Origin: Vondammii sp040505895
GTDB taxonomy: Bacteria > Pseudomonadota > Gammaproteobacteria > Chromatiales > Chromatiaceae
Direction of reading: 5' to 3'
Length of the DNA: 64,000 nucleotides
NCBI GenBank assembly: GCA_040505895.1
Contig: JBEVXU010000011.1
Location: forward strand, 1-64,000
Made by a program: the position numbers and the translations under genes
In this document: positions 50,068 through 57,946 of the stretch, piece after piece
Layout of the letters: every line of letters starts with the position of its first letter
How positions within the stretch are numbered: position 1 is the first letter of the stretch
Notes under the pieces: model-generated
Told to the model about the DNA's origin: nothing
What the model saw: only the letters and a program-made list of their open reading frames with translations
The model's database searches: none

Positions 50068-52266
50068 TTACCGCAAACTATCACGTTGGCACAGCTTGCG
50101 CACCAGGAAGTTGGCCACCTCTTGTCCCCTTGCACCACGCCCAAAACCTGCATCGAGACCACACTCCCGGGCCAACTGATCACTTACCTGGGCGCCGCCG
50201 GCGACCAGCAGCAACTCCTCTCGCAGCCCCCGCTCCACCGCCAGTCGATGAAGGTGACGCATGTGTCCTTTATGCACATCACTGTGGGTAACGATGGTGG
50301 AGATCAACACCCCATCTGCATCCAACTCCACCACCTTCTCAATCAACCGCTCGATGGAGACCGAGGTACCGAGAAAGTGGCAGTGGAAACCGTAGCGTTC
50401 AATGCCGCCGTGTTTGATATCGAGAATTTCGTGGATTCCCACCGAGTGCTCATCTTCCCCCACTGTGGCCGCGACCAGATGGATGTTACGGGGGCGAACC
50501 CAAGCTTCGATCTCCTCATTCGAGAGTAATTCTTCGTCCTTACTCTTCGGCAGCAGATCTGTGCGGATCGGCATATCCAGCACCCCTTTGATCTCAAACA
50601 GGCTCCCCTCCGCCGGATGCATTATCCGCCGACTGATCACCTGGGGGTCACTGAGATTCATATGCCGCACCATCTCCAGAGCCGCAGCCTCAGCAACTTC
50701 AGGTTGCTCAGGGATAAACAGGGTGACACAGACAACACCGTCTCCATGGCGCTCCACTTCCGGACGCACAATCCCCTGTCGCCGCTCTTCAAGGGGGACC
50801 TTCAGCCGTTCATTGACACTGTCCGCCGGATCCAGTTCATCGATATAGACGATCTTCGAAGGGTCGCAGAGGGTGCAGCCGCCGTACTCATCACAAGGCT
50901 TGCCGTCACCTTGGGCGTAACGGTTGTTGCCAAAATGACCACACACCGGGGCACCGTAGTCGGCTTCACGCGGAGTCACACTGCCCGCGCCGTCACCACC
51001 GTCGACACGGCGGCTGATGCCGTCTCCCCGCCGCTCGGGATAGTAGCCGGAGTCGACAAACTGTCCCGCTTCGACTGCGGCGTAGTAGCCGCCCTGTTCG
51101 AGGATCTCCTGTAGAAAAAGCACCGCCCTCTCTTTCAACTCACGCACCTGTCGGCGCATGGAGTCATCCTCTCTCACCTCTAAAATTTCTGACAGCCCAT
51201 CGAGCCCCATCAGTGTCTGGCGAGTGGTGTTGACAGCGGCAATATTGTTGTAGTGCCAGGGGATATTACGCCCCTCATCCGGGGTGATGGTGCTCTGAAT
51301 ATCGGCACCTGCAAGGCGGGAGATCAGGGTATCGAGTACATGGGTAACGATTGCTTCCTGGGTGTCGCTCTCCATATAGCGGGTATTCTGCTGGGCACGC
51401 ATGGGGAAGCCAAGAAACAGCTCCCGCAGGGCAATGGCATAGGGAAGATCGAGGCGCATCTTGGGGGCGGGCGGTGCTGTCGGCGGTACGGTGGAGAGGG
51501 CGATCAGCTCTTTTGTCATACCCACCGCCAGAGAGAAGGCACAATTGACGGCATGCTGCACAAACAGCTCCGGCGTCACCTTCCACGCCTCCTTTGCCGT
51601 GGCGTTGGCGTTATGAGCGCCGTCGAGCTGCAAAATACCACCTGCCGCCATCACCGATTTCGCCTCGGCGGCATCGACGAAGGAGCGGTGCATATTAATA
51701 TTGCGGTAGAGCACGTTGTACTGAGGGTCCTGGTGGGCGCCGTTGACCCCCTCTTCATTGAACAGTACCGCCATCTCCGGCCCGGCAAGACCGCTGACAT
51801 AGGAGTGGAAGTTGATTGGTCGGCCTACCTCATCCTCAATGGCATCCAGTGCTTTACGGCTGGCGCGAATCTGTTTGCGCGTTACCGGGATACCACCGAT
51901 ACCCTCGGGGGTACCTTCTATCAGACCGTCTATATGAGACTGGCCGGTGGTACGGATTACCATAATGTGGTCGGCACCGTGCCAGGCGGCCATACGCATG
52001 CGCCGCAAGTCATCTTCAAACCGACCTGAGGCGATTTCAGTAGTAATTACATAGTCACACTGGGGGTCGATACCGCCAAAGTAGGCAGCGGCGGGAAGGG
52101 GTATGGATTTTTTTAAATTCTCCGTAGTGTCATAGTAAGTGAACGGGCCAATCTGCTGATCCTTCACCGGCCGGCGCCAGAACCACCCTTTGCGCCTGGG
52201 ACGATAGAGGTCGAGATCCGCCAGTACCAACTCGATATCCAGTTTTTTGTCGGGATGAAGTTTCAT
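50068..52266 (-). CDS. oraE: D-ornithine 4,5-aminomutase, large subunit (B12, PLP)
   Basis: 732 residues, the length of clostridial OraE. The barrel half shows MRMAAWHGADHIMVIRTTGQ, NFHSYVSGLAGPEMAVLFNEEGVNGAHQDPQY and RELFLGFPMRAQQNTRYMESDTQEAI. The C-terminal cobalamin domain contains STIVTHSDVHKGHM with the likely cobalt-ligand His665, and LLLVAGGAQ. The enzyme moves the terminal amino group of D-ornithine to C4 by radical chemistry with adenosylcobalamin and PLP, giving 2,4-diaminopentanoate. It follows oraS after six bases. Confidence 0.95.
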   Translation of the reverse strand: MKLHPDKKLDIELVLADLDLYRPRRKGWFWRRPVKDQQIGPFTYYDTTENLKKSIPLPAAAYFGGIDPQCDYVITTEIASGRFEDDLRRMRMAAWHGADHIMVIRTTGQSHIDGLIEGTPEGIGGIPVTRKQIRASRKALDAIEDEVGRPINFHSYVSGLAGPEMAVLFNEEGVNGAHQDPQYNVLYRNINMHRSFVDAAEAKSVMAAGGILQLDGAHNANATAKEAWKVTPELFVQHAVNCAFSLAVGMTKELIALSTVPPTAPPAPKMRLDLPYAIALRELFLGFPMRAQQNTRYMESDTQEAIVTHVLDTLISRLAGADIQSTITPDEGRNIPWHYNNIAAVNTTRQTLMGLDGLSEILEVREDDSMRRQVRELKERAVLFLQEILEQGGYYAAVEAGQFVDSGYYPERRGDGISRRVDGGDGAGSVTPREADYGAPVCGHFGNNRYAQGDGKPCDEYGGCTLCDPSKIVYIDELDPADSVNERLKVPLEERRQGIVRPEVERHGDGVVCVTLFIPEQPEVAEAAALEMVRHMNLSDPQVISRRIMHPAEGSLFEIKGVLDMPIRTDLLPKSKDEELLSNEEIEAWVRPRNIHLVAATVGEDEHSVGIHEILDIKHGGIERYGFHCHFLGTSVSIERLIEKVVELDADGVLISTIVTHSDVHKGHMRHLHRLAVERGLREELLLVAGGAQVSDQLARECGLDAGFGRGARGQEVANFLVRKLCQRDSLR

Positions 52267-52272
52267 CTCCTG

Positions 52273-52623
52273 TCACACCAGTTCATCCCAGTGCCGGCCG
52301 TTGAGCAGGGCCAAACCCGCTTCGCGCACTCTGAACCCTTTTGTTCTGGCCAGTTTCAGCACCAGGTGCCCGGCACCATGACCCAGCAGATTGAGCTCCT
52401 CCATCCTTTTCACCAGCCGCCCACTCTCACTACTGTCAAAGCCCATACGCAGCAGCAGGGAGCGCTCAATGGAGGGTGTTGTGTGGGTCCGCGCCTCCTC
52501 TACCATCGGATCCACCACCTGATTGACCAGTTTCCAGAACTCCTCATGGAGCTCCCCGTCATCCAGCTCTTTTAGGGACTCTTTGCGCCGAGTGTAATCA
52601 TCCGCTCTTTCCGTGATTGCCAT
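52273..52623 (-). CDS. oraS: D-ornithine 4,5-aminomutase, small subunit
   Basis: 116 residues from the ATG at 52623 (MAITERADDY), which avoids a longer start inside ortB by six codons; family members are about 120 long. Diagnostic stretches are EFWKLVNQVVDPMVEEARTHTTPSIER and LLGHGAGHLVLKLA. The subunit completes the OraSE aminomutase. Its first 26 bases overlap the end of ortB. Confidence 0.93.
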   Translation of the reverse strand: MAITERADDYTRRKESLKELDDGELHEEFWKLVNQVVDPMVEEARTHTTPSIERSLLLRMGFDSSESGRLVKRMEELNLLGHGAGHLVLKLARTKGFRVREAGLALLNGRHWDELV

Positions 52624-54022
52624 AGACCTTCTCCTCCACATACCGGCGGCTACTACCTATATCAGCAGCCAAAAATTCAATATCCGTATCGGTCAACACC
52701 ACCGTTGTGGGCAGTGAGTCAAGCGTATGAGAGAGATAGCGTTCTCTCAGATAATCCATATTCATATCCACCACTCGTATTTGAGAGGGATGTTCAGGGA
52801 TTACTATAGACCTCCCTGGGCAACTGTCACGGGGATCACCGCGCAGCACCTCAATTCCCATCTCAAGGGCCAGATTCAACTGAGCCAGGGAATGCTTTCC
52901 GGCACCGGTGTACTCGGTCTCCTGAACCACCAGAATTTGCTCCCGTTCCATGGAGCCGGCAATGGCAATGGCCGCCGCCAGGGAGATGTTACCGGCGGGT
53001 CCCCGCTCCATCCCCTCCAGCTCTGCCAGCAGTTGGGTGGCGTAGAACACCTCGCCCTGGGTAACGGTGACAAAGCGGTCCATGTAACGCAGGGAGCGTG
53101 CGGCATTGCGCGGCACATCAGCACGGTCAGGGACAGTGGTGAATGGGATGGAGAAACCGGTGTGGCCGGTAGTAAAGGATTTGCGGTTAAAGTCGTGGTC
53201 CGATGCCATATGCAAGCCACTGAGATCAACACTCGCCGCAACCACTTCGCAGTCGTCAGCTCCCGCTTTGTGCAGCCCCCGGGCGGTACCGGTGACATTA
53301 CCGCCACCGGCATGGGTGGCAATAACACAGTCGGGAAAACAGCCACAACGTTCGCGCACCTGCCGAGCCAACTCGTAACCGAGAGTCTCGACACCGAGAA
53401 TAGAGTAGGGGGTATAGAGAGAGGCGTTGAAATAGCCGGTCTCTCGCAGGGTGTCGAGAAAAACAGTGAAAAGCTCGGGGCCGACCGAGAGGCGCACCAC
53501 CTCCGCCCCATAGGCCTCACAAGCCCGGGTCTTCTCGGCGATCTCAGGCTGAGCAACACCACAGCTATCGAAAGCCTCCTGCACCAGGATACACTTTAGC
53601 CCCGCCTTCGCCGCCTGAGAGGCCACGGCGGCACCGTAATTGCCGCTGGTAGCGGCGGCTACGCCAGGATAACCGCGCTTGGCCGCTTCATGTATTGAGA
53701 GCGAGGCACGACGGTCCTTGAACGAACCGGAGGGATTGGCTGCCTCATCCTTGAGAAACACCCTTGCCCCCTTGCCTGGCGGCCTCAGGAGACGGATCAG
53801 GGCGGTGATATTCTCCAGTTCCACCAATGGAGTGTTACCCACCGCCGTGCGCGACTGAATCCTGCGAACCTGATCAATATCGTAGCCGGTATCACTGAAC
53901 AGCCGTTCATAGTCGAAGGCAACGACACCGGTACGGTAGCGCTCATAGTCAATGCCCACGGAGGTGCGCATGATCTCCTCTCGTTGCGCCGTCACCTCTT
54001 GATATGCAGAAGCAGTCATCAT
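52598..54022 (-). CDS. ortB: 2-amino-4-oxopentanoate thiolase, PLP subunit OrtB
   Basis: 474 residues of the threonine-synthase-like fold II PLP family, with PLP lysine Lys102 in NPSGSFKDRRASLSI, SGNYGAAVASQAAKAG and THAGGGNVTGTARG. With OrtA and CoA it cleaves 2-amino-4-oxopentanoate into acetyl-CoA and D-alanine. It overlaps ortA by four bases (ATGA). Confidence 0.94.
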   Translation of the reverse strand: MMTASAYQEVTAQREEIMRTSVGIDYERYRTGVVAFDYERLFSDTGYDIDQVRRIQSRTAVGNTPLVELENITALIRLLRPPGKGARVFLKDEAANPSGSFKDRRASLSIHEAAKRGYPGVAAATSGNYGAAVASQAAKAGLKCILVQEAFDSCGVAQPEIAEKTRACEAYGAEVVRLSVGPELFTVFLDTLRETGYFNASLYTPYSILGVETLGYELARQVRERCGCFPDCVIATHAGGGNVTGTARGLHKAGADDCEVVAASVDLSGLHMASDHDFNRKSFTTGHTGFSIPFTTVPDRADVPRNAARSLRYMDRFVTVTQGEVFYATQLLAELEGMERGPAGNISLAAAIAIAGSMEREQILVVQETEYTGAGKHSLAQLNLALEMGIEVLRGDPRDSCPGRSIVIPEHPSQIRVVDMNMDYLRERYLSHTLDSLPTTVVLTDTDIEFLAADIGSSRRYVEEKVYGNHGKSG

Positions 54023-54336
54023 GCCTCCGCCTTACGCAGCAGAGCCCGCACTTCGCCACCAATAGCGGAGAGTTGGGATAGAGGAGCACCAAAGCTGTGG
54101 CTGTAGGCGGGATTAACCACTGCCAGTCGCCCCCTCAGCCTGCGGCCGGTCACCGTCTCGACCTCTACCTCATCACCCAGACCAGCCTCCGCTGTCAGAA
54201 AACCTTTTACCCGCATCTCCAGCGGCAGCCGTTGGGTATCTTCAGGCAACGTCTCGGCACGCTCACCAGCCGCCAGTAAAATGGAGTGGATCTCTACCCA
54301 TACACCCTTGTTTACCCGCTCACCCATAAAACCCAT
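54019..54336 (-). CDS. ortA: 2-amino-4-oxopentanoate thiolase, small subunit OrtA
   Basis: 105 residues. Diagnostic OrtA sequence: KGVWVEIHSILLAAGERAETLPEDTQRLPLEMRVKGFL, then VETVTGRRLRGRL and NPAYSHSFGAP. It forms the thiolase with OrtB. Its start overlaps the end of ord by 17 bases. Confidence 0.94.
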   Translation of the reverse strand: MGFMGERVNKGVWVEIHSILLAAGERAETLPEDTQRLPLEMRVKGFLTAEAGLGDEVEVETVTGRRLRGRLAVVNPAYSHSFGAPLSQLSAIGGEVRALLRKAEA

Positions 54337-55381
54337 TCCCGCTGCCGATCATCTCCCTGACATCACCCAACAACGCTGCAGGAGGAGGCAGATCACTCAT
54401 GGTGTGAAGACCTGGAGAGGCGTTAAGTATCCGTGGAATCATATTCACCGCCAGGGCACAGGTAGCCACTCCACCGGGGATCTCCGGACTCCCGGCCAAG
54501 TGGACCGACGGTGTACCGTCAATCTCAATGCTGTCGCCGGTCTCCACCCCTTCCAATCCGGGGTGGATCTGTTGAGGATGAATCAGCGTAATCACAGGCT
54601 CACCCTCGCGGTAGGCTATGGCCTGGTGAAAACAACCGGCCACCTCGCCGGGTTCTACCGTGACAAAGGGGGTCTGCCGCTTAACGCCGGCAATAATCGG
54701 CTCCCGGAGCTCCTCGATATGCTCAATCTCCCAGCCCACAGCGGCGGCGACCATTTGAATCGACTCCCTGAAGCCGAAATGGCCCACCACACTCCCCTCC
54801 TCGATACCGTTGTAAAACTCCTCCTCGGTAAGACCGACCCCCTGACTCTTGAGTACAGAAGGGCCATAGGGCGAGAGGTCATTGACCCGCCGGGCGGTGA
54901 TGGAATGGATATCGGAGCAGACGCCGCTGAGAGTGATCAAAAGGAGGTCAAGGACAAATCCGGGATTGATACCGGTACCGACCACGGCAACACCATGCTC
55001 CAGGGCGAGCCGGTCCAGTTTTTCCGCTGTCTCAAGCGAACTGCTCGCCGGATATGCCATCTCTTCCGCTATAGAGATCACAGGGATACCGTGACGCAAC
55101 AGAGAGGTCAGCTCGCCCAAGGCATCATCGAGACGAGAGCAGGTGGCCTGAATCGCCACTTGGGGTCTGCTCTGCTCAATCAAGGACTCCAGGTCCCCGT
55201 CGATCCGAATGCCCAGCGCCTTGCCCTGCCCTGCTGCCAACCCCAGATCCATGCCGACACGCTCCTTCCTCCTGCCGAAAACCCCGGCCGGCTCCATGCC
55301 TATTTTCTGCAACACTAGGCGGGCGATACCGGTTCCCATCTGACCGGCGCCCAAAATAAGAACACGCAGCTTCCCGCTCAA
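54320..55381 (-). CDS. ord: 2,4-diaminopentanoate dehydrogenase
   Basis: 353 residues. NAD(P)-binding loop GAGQMGTG (11-18), then the dehydrogenase fold related to DapB: SIAEEMAYPA, GTGINPGFVLDLLL, TARRVNDLSPYGPSVL and the C-terminal NMIPRILNASPGLHTMSDLPPP. It oxidatively deaminates 2,4-diaminopentanoate to 2-amino-4-oxopentanoate and ammonia. It is the first gene of the operon; the promoter should lie in 55382-55545, before the MITE. Confidence 0.95.
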   Translation of the reverse strand: MSGKLRVLILGAGQMGTGIARLVLQKIGMEPAGVFGRRKERVGMDLGLAAGQGKALGIRIDGDLESLIEQSRPQVAIQATCSRLDDALGELTSLLRHGIPVISIAEEMAYPASSSLETAEKLDRLALEHGVAVVGTGINPGFVLDLLLITLSGVCSDIHSITARRVNDLSPYGPSVLKSQGVGLTEEEFYNGIEEGSVVGHFGFRESIQMVAAAVGWEIEHIEELREPIIAGVKRQTPFVTVEPGEVAGCFHQAIAYREGEPVITLIHPQQIHPGLEGVETGDSIEIDGTPSVHLAGSPEIPGGVATCALAVNMIPRILNASPGLHTMSDLPPPAALLGDVREMIGSGNGFYG

Positions 55382-55544
55382 CAGAGTCGACTCCCTTCAT
55401 CTGCCTACTTTGACGAATTCCAATAAGAGCATAGTCGGCACTTCAGACAATGTGCCCTATCTGAATATGAGTATAGAAGAGAACAGTAAAATTCGTTGAC
55501 TACCGCCGCCCATCCGCAATATCAAAACCGGCCCGGCCAATGAA

Positions 55545-55781
55545 CCTAGAATCCTCAGTTGACCGCTCCATTCTACGGGCAACACATTGATTTTAATTGC
55601 ATTGACTGCGATTACCTATTCAACTCTCCGGGTGAATTACGCTACAGGGCGGATAGCACACTTGAGTTGGCGCATTACGGCGTTACAACTCCTTGGAATA
55701 GAACAACTATTCCGCGTCGTTGTGCCTTGTACTGCACCACCGCAAGCGCACTCTCCACCCCGTCCAACTGAGGATTCTAGG
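55545..55781. mobile_element. MITE-B: 237-bp element with 17-bp perfect terminal repeats
   Basis: CCTAGAATCCTCAGTTG (55545-55561) is exactly inverted at 55765-55781. Inside lies the hairpin GGAATAG..CTATTCC at about 55693-55711. It is non-coding. Its position between the ornithine operon start and the motility gene promoter means it could carry outward transcription signals or insulate the two. It is unrelated in sequence to MITE-A. Confidence 0.85.
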
Positions 55782-55932
55782 ATGAATAAACCTGACAGCG
55801 TTCTAAGGAAACTCTAAATGAATAAAAGACGCATGATTTATCGCCCCAGGAACCGCGCCACTACTGTATTTGTACAGTTCCACACCGATCCAGGACAAAA
55901 CTTCCTTTTTTCTCCGTCTGCTATAATTTCAC

Positions 55933-55959
55933 TAAAGAAAATGGCCCACAGGCCGATCA
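55933..55959 (+). promoter_or_regulatory. Sigma-28 (FliA) promoter of the yjfB-type gene
   Basis: TAAAGAAA, eleven bases, then GCCGATCA. The FliA consensus is TAAAGTTT-N11-GCCGATAA, so both boxes and the spacing fit almost perfectly. Transcription would begin near 55966, about 30 bases before the ATG at 55997. It fits a motility-linked product. Confidence 0.82.
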
Positions 55960-55996
55960 CTGGGTTAGAGAAGTAGAACAGACGAAAGGTAATATC

Positions 55997-56212
55997 ATGG
56001 AAATCGGCGGCGTATCAATCAACACTCAGGGGCCACAGACAACCAGTGCCGGCGGTGATCCCGCACGAGCCGCTCTCTCCGTGGCAACCTTCAAGAAGAC
56101 ACAGGATATCCAACAGCAAGCGGCTGAACAGCTGATCGGCTCCCTAGCAGAGACCGCCGTGGTCAAAGATCCCAACTCAGTGGTAGGGCAGAATCTGGAC
56201 GTATTTGCCTGA
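55997..56212 (+). CDS. YjfB family putative motility protein
   Basis: 71 residues with the PF14070 pattern: a short N-terminus, ALSVATFKKTQDIQQQAAEQLIGSL, and the terminal GQNLDVFA that marks the family. Members occur in flagellated bacteria and are of unknown function. The sigma-28 promoter at 55933-55959 is independent support. It is followed by a strong terminator. Confidence 0.87.
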   Translation: MEIGGVSINTQGPQTTSAGGDPARAALSVATFKKTQDIQQQAAEQLIGSLAETAVVKDPNSVVGQNLDVFA

Positions 56213-56231
56213 AGAGGCGCAGGAATAAGTA

Positions 56232-56266
56232 ACTCTCCCGGCGGTAGCAAGTTAGCCAGGGAGAGT
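56232..56266 (+). terminator. Hairpin ACTCTCCC / GGGAGAGT
   Basis: An 8-bp perfect stem (56232-56239 with 56259-56266) around a 19-base loop, 20 bases after the yjfB-type stop. It has no U-tract and probably helps the terminator that follows. Confidence 0.5.
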
Positions 56267-56286
56267 CTGTTTGTCGGGACAAAAAG

Positions 56287-56322
56287 AAAGGGTTAGCGGA
56301 CCGGCGTCTACTAACCCTTTTT
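56287..56322 (+). terminator. Rho-independent terminator after yjfB-type gene
   Basis: AAAGGGTTAG pairs exactly with CTAACCCTTT and is followed by T residues, the classic intrinsic terminator form. Preceding A residues could make it work in both directions. Confidence 0.88.
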
Positions 56323-56332
56323 CTATGTATGT

Positions 56333-56375
56333 TGGGCGACGGGCGACTCGAACGCCCGACCAGTGGATTAAAAAG
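56333..56375 (-). tRNA. tRNA-Lys-like 3' fragment (truncated)
   Basis: On the minus strand the sequence gives an anticodon loop like that of tRNA-Lys (TTTTTAA, anticodon TTT), the 3' anticodon stem TCCAC, then a perfect T arm GGGCG-TTCGAGT-CGCCC, and an acceptor 3' strand TCGCCCA. The D arm and the 5' acceptor strand are missing; upstream sequence does not contain GGGCGA or a GGTAGAGC-type D arm. The break at the anticodon loop is where many tyrosine integrases cross over, so it may be a relic attachment site. Not a functional tRNA. Confidence 0.65.
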
Positions 56376-56411
56376 CCGTCAGATACATTCCATCTTCAGT
56401 TGCCACTGACC

Positions 56412-56587
56412 AACTCAAGTTTCGGAGTTCAAATGACGTAAAAGTCTTAAATAGACCGTCCCTTCTCCCTCAGGGAGAAGGACAGGATGAGGGAAATCAG
56501 AAGAATCAAAGCATTAGCTTTTCAACTCCCCTCACCCCAACCCTCTCCCTGAGGGAGAGGGGGCTAACGAACTCCGAAACTTGAGTT
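56412..56587. mobile_element. MITE-C: 176-bp element with 19-bp perfect terminal repeats
   Basis: AACTCAAGTTTCGGAGTTC (56412-56430) is exactly inverted at 56569-56587, and ACC flanks both ends. Inside are two GC-rich palindromes, CTTCTCCCTCAGGGAGAAG and CCCTCTCCCTGAGGGAGAGG, of the widely dispersed CCCTCTCCC type. It is non-coding. It lies next to the tRNA fragment and looks like part of an insertion hot-spot. Confidence 0.82.
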
Positions 56588-56878
56588 ACCAACAATTATT
56601 GCCATTACTTGCATGCAAGTGCGGCATGGAATATACATCCCAAATCATCACCTCTCAGCTAGTCCATTCCGGCATACATGACAACGACCACCCTCCAAAC
56701 ATCCACCCTTGCGGAATGAGCTATTATGTTCTTAGTGGTTTAAATGCCAGTGGCATCGAGCACACTACTACTTTAGTTCCCTTAATTGCCGAGAATGCCA
56801 AGTAGAGTGCCTCTACATAATGGAAGACGGTATAGCCACCTGAACATAGTTAACGCCATGACTTGAGGGAGAAGAGAG
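56588..56878. other. Leader region of the solute-binding protein gene
   Basis: No credible gene. A 74-codon frame from 56581 starts inside the MITE and has no ribosome-binding site. AGGGAGAAGAG before 56879 is the ribosome-binding site of the next gene. Confidence 0.5.
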
Positions 56879-57892
56879 ATGAACAAGCATTGGAGGCTGG
56901 GAGGCGTAGCGATCATAGCCTTGGTTGTCGTAATCCTGTTGGCAGCGTTCATGCGTTCCGGATGGGAGGCAGATCAACAACCTCAACATGAAGTCACCAT
57001 CGCCGTGGCGGCAACGCCTGCCCCGGGCCTTGTGTTCGTCGCACACGAGGGAGGCTTCTTCACCGCCGAGGGTCTGAAGGTCACACTGCAAAAGCACTCC
57101 TCGGGCAAGGCGGCACTGGAGGCGACGCTGGCAAACCAGGCAGCTATCGCGGCCACCTCGGAAAACCCGGTGATACATGCCGCCATGAAGGGTGAGAAGG
57201 TCCGCCTGTTTGCCACCATTATGTCCACTGAAAGAAACTACGCAGTCGTGGCACGCAAAGATCGCGATATTACAAACATTGCCGAACTCGCTGGGAAACG
57301 AGTGGGTGTCACCCGCGGTACCAACAGCGAGTTCCTGCTCGAGTCGATGCTGACACTAAACAACCTGCTTCCCGGCAGTATCGAGAATGTACACCTGGTG
57401 CCGAACGATATCGTCGATGCCATTGTCAGAGGCGAGGTCGATGCCATCTCTTCATGGAACCCCCACCTCTTGAAGGCCAAAAACCAGCTGGGAGACAACC
57501 ATCTGGTTTTCTACGGCAATGAGCTATACACCGCTACCTACAATCTTGTGGCCATGGAGCCGTTCATTGCCCAAAATCCAGATGTGATCGAGAGAATTCT
57601 GCGTGCCATGACGCAGGCAGCGAAATTTGTCATAGAGGATCCGACGCGCGCGCAGGGGATGGTAGCCAAACATATCAAGCTGAGTACCGCCCAATTCGCC
57701 GAGCTGTGGGATATCTTCAAATACGATGTAAGCCTCGATCAGGCGTTGATAACCACCATGGAGAATCAGGCGCGCTGGGCCAGATCCAAGAGGGGTGAGG
57801 AGCTATCCGCTCCCCTGCCCAATTTCCTGGATATCGTTTATCTGGATGGACTAAAAAGTGTCAATCCGGAGGCCGTTTCCATCATTCACTAG
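56879..57892 (+). CDS. NMT1/SsuA-type ABC substrate-binding protein
   Basis: 337 residues. The N-terminal segment WRLGGVAIIALVVVILLAAFMRSG may be a retained membrane anchor, since no lipobox or clear cleavage site follows. The binding domain (about 37-330) has TPAPGLVFVAHEGGFFTAEGL, GKRVGVTRGTNSEFLLESML and DAISSWNPHLLKAK, as in taurine, sulfonate, nitrate and thiamine-precursor binding proteins. No ABC permease or ATPase is nearby. The gene lies 54 bases before a giant sensor kinase, so it more likely senses a ligand for that kinase. Confidence 0.88.
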   Translation: MNKHWRLGGVAIIALVVVILLAAFMRSGWEADQQPQHEVTIAVAATPAPGLVFVAHEGGFFTAEGLKVTLQKHSSGKAALEATLANQAAIAATSENPVIHAAMKGEKVRLFATIMSTERNYAVVARKDRDITNIAELAGKRVGVTRGTNSEFLLESMLTLNNLLPGSIENVHLVPNDIVDAIVRGEVDAISSWNPHLLKAKNQLGDNHLVFYGNELYTATYNLVAMEPFIAQNPDVIERILRAMTQAAKFVIEDPTRAQGMVAKHIKLSTAQFAELWDIFKYDVSLDQALITTMENQARWARSKRGEELSAPLPNFLDIVYLDGLKSVNPEAVSIIH

Positions 57893-57946
57893 CCTGATGC
57901 CGGCAACGAATCAACCACGCACCAAGGTGAAGGAGGAAGATGAGTC

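Larger units (their letters stand above)
55382..55996. other. 615-bp gene-free region: ornithine operon promoter side, MITE-B, sigma-28 promoter
   Basis: From the ornithine operon start (55381, minus) rightwards it holds the probable operon promoter, the inverted-repeat element 55545-55781, a partial MITE-A-like motif TAAGGAAACTCTAAATGA near 55805-55822, and the sigma-28 promoter of the yjfB-type gene. No protein gene is seen. Confidence 0.7.

Noticed and set aside
55922..55927. Sigma-70 -10 box TATAAT before the yjfB-type gene
   Set aside because: No -35 box lies at a suitable distance, while the sigma-28 match just downstream is nearly perfect; a secondary promoter cannot be excluded.
56581..56805. 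74-codon plus-strand gene
   Set aside because: It starts inside the terminal repeat of MITE-C, lacks a ribosome-binding site and shows no recognisable motif.
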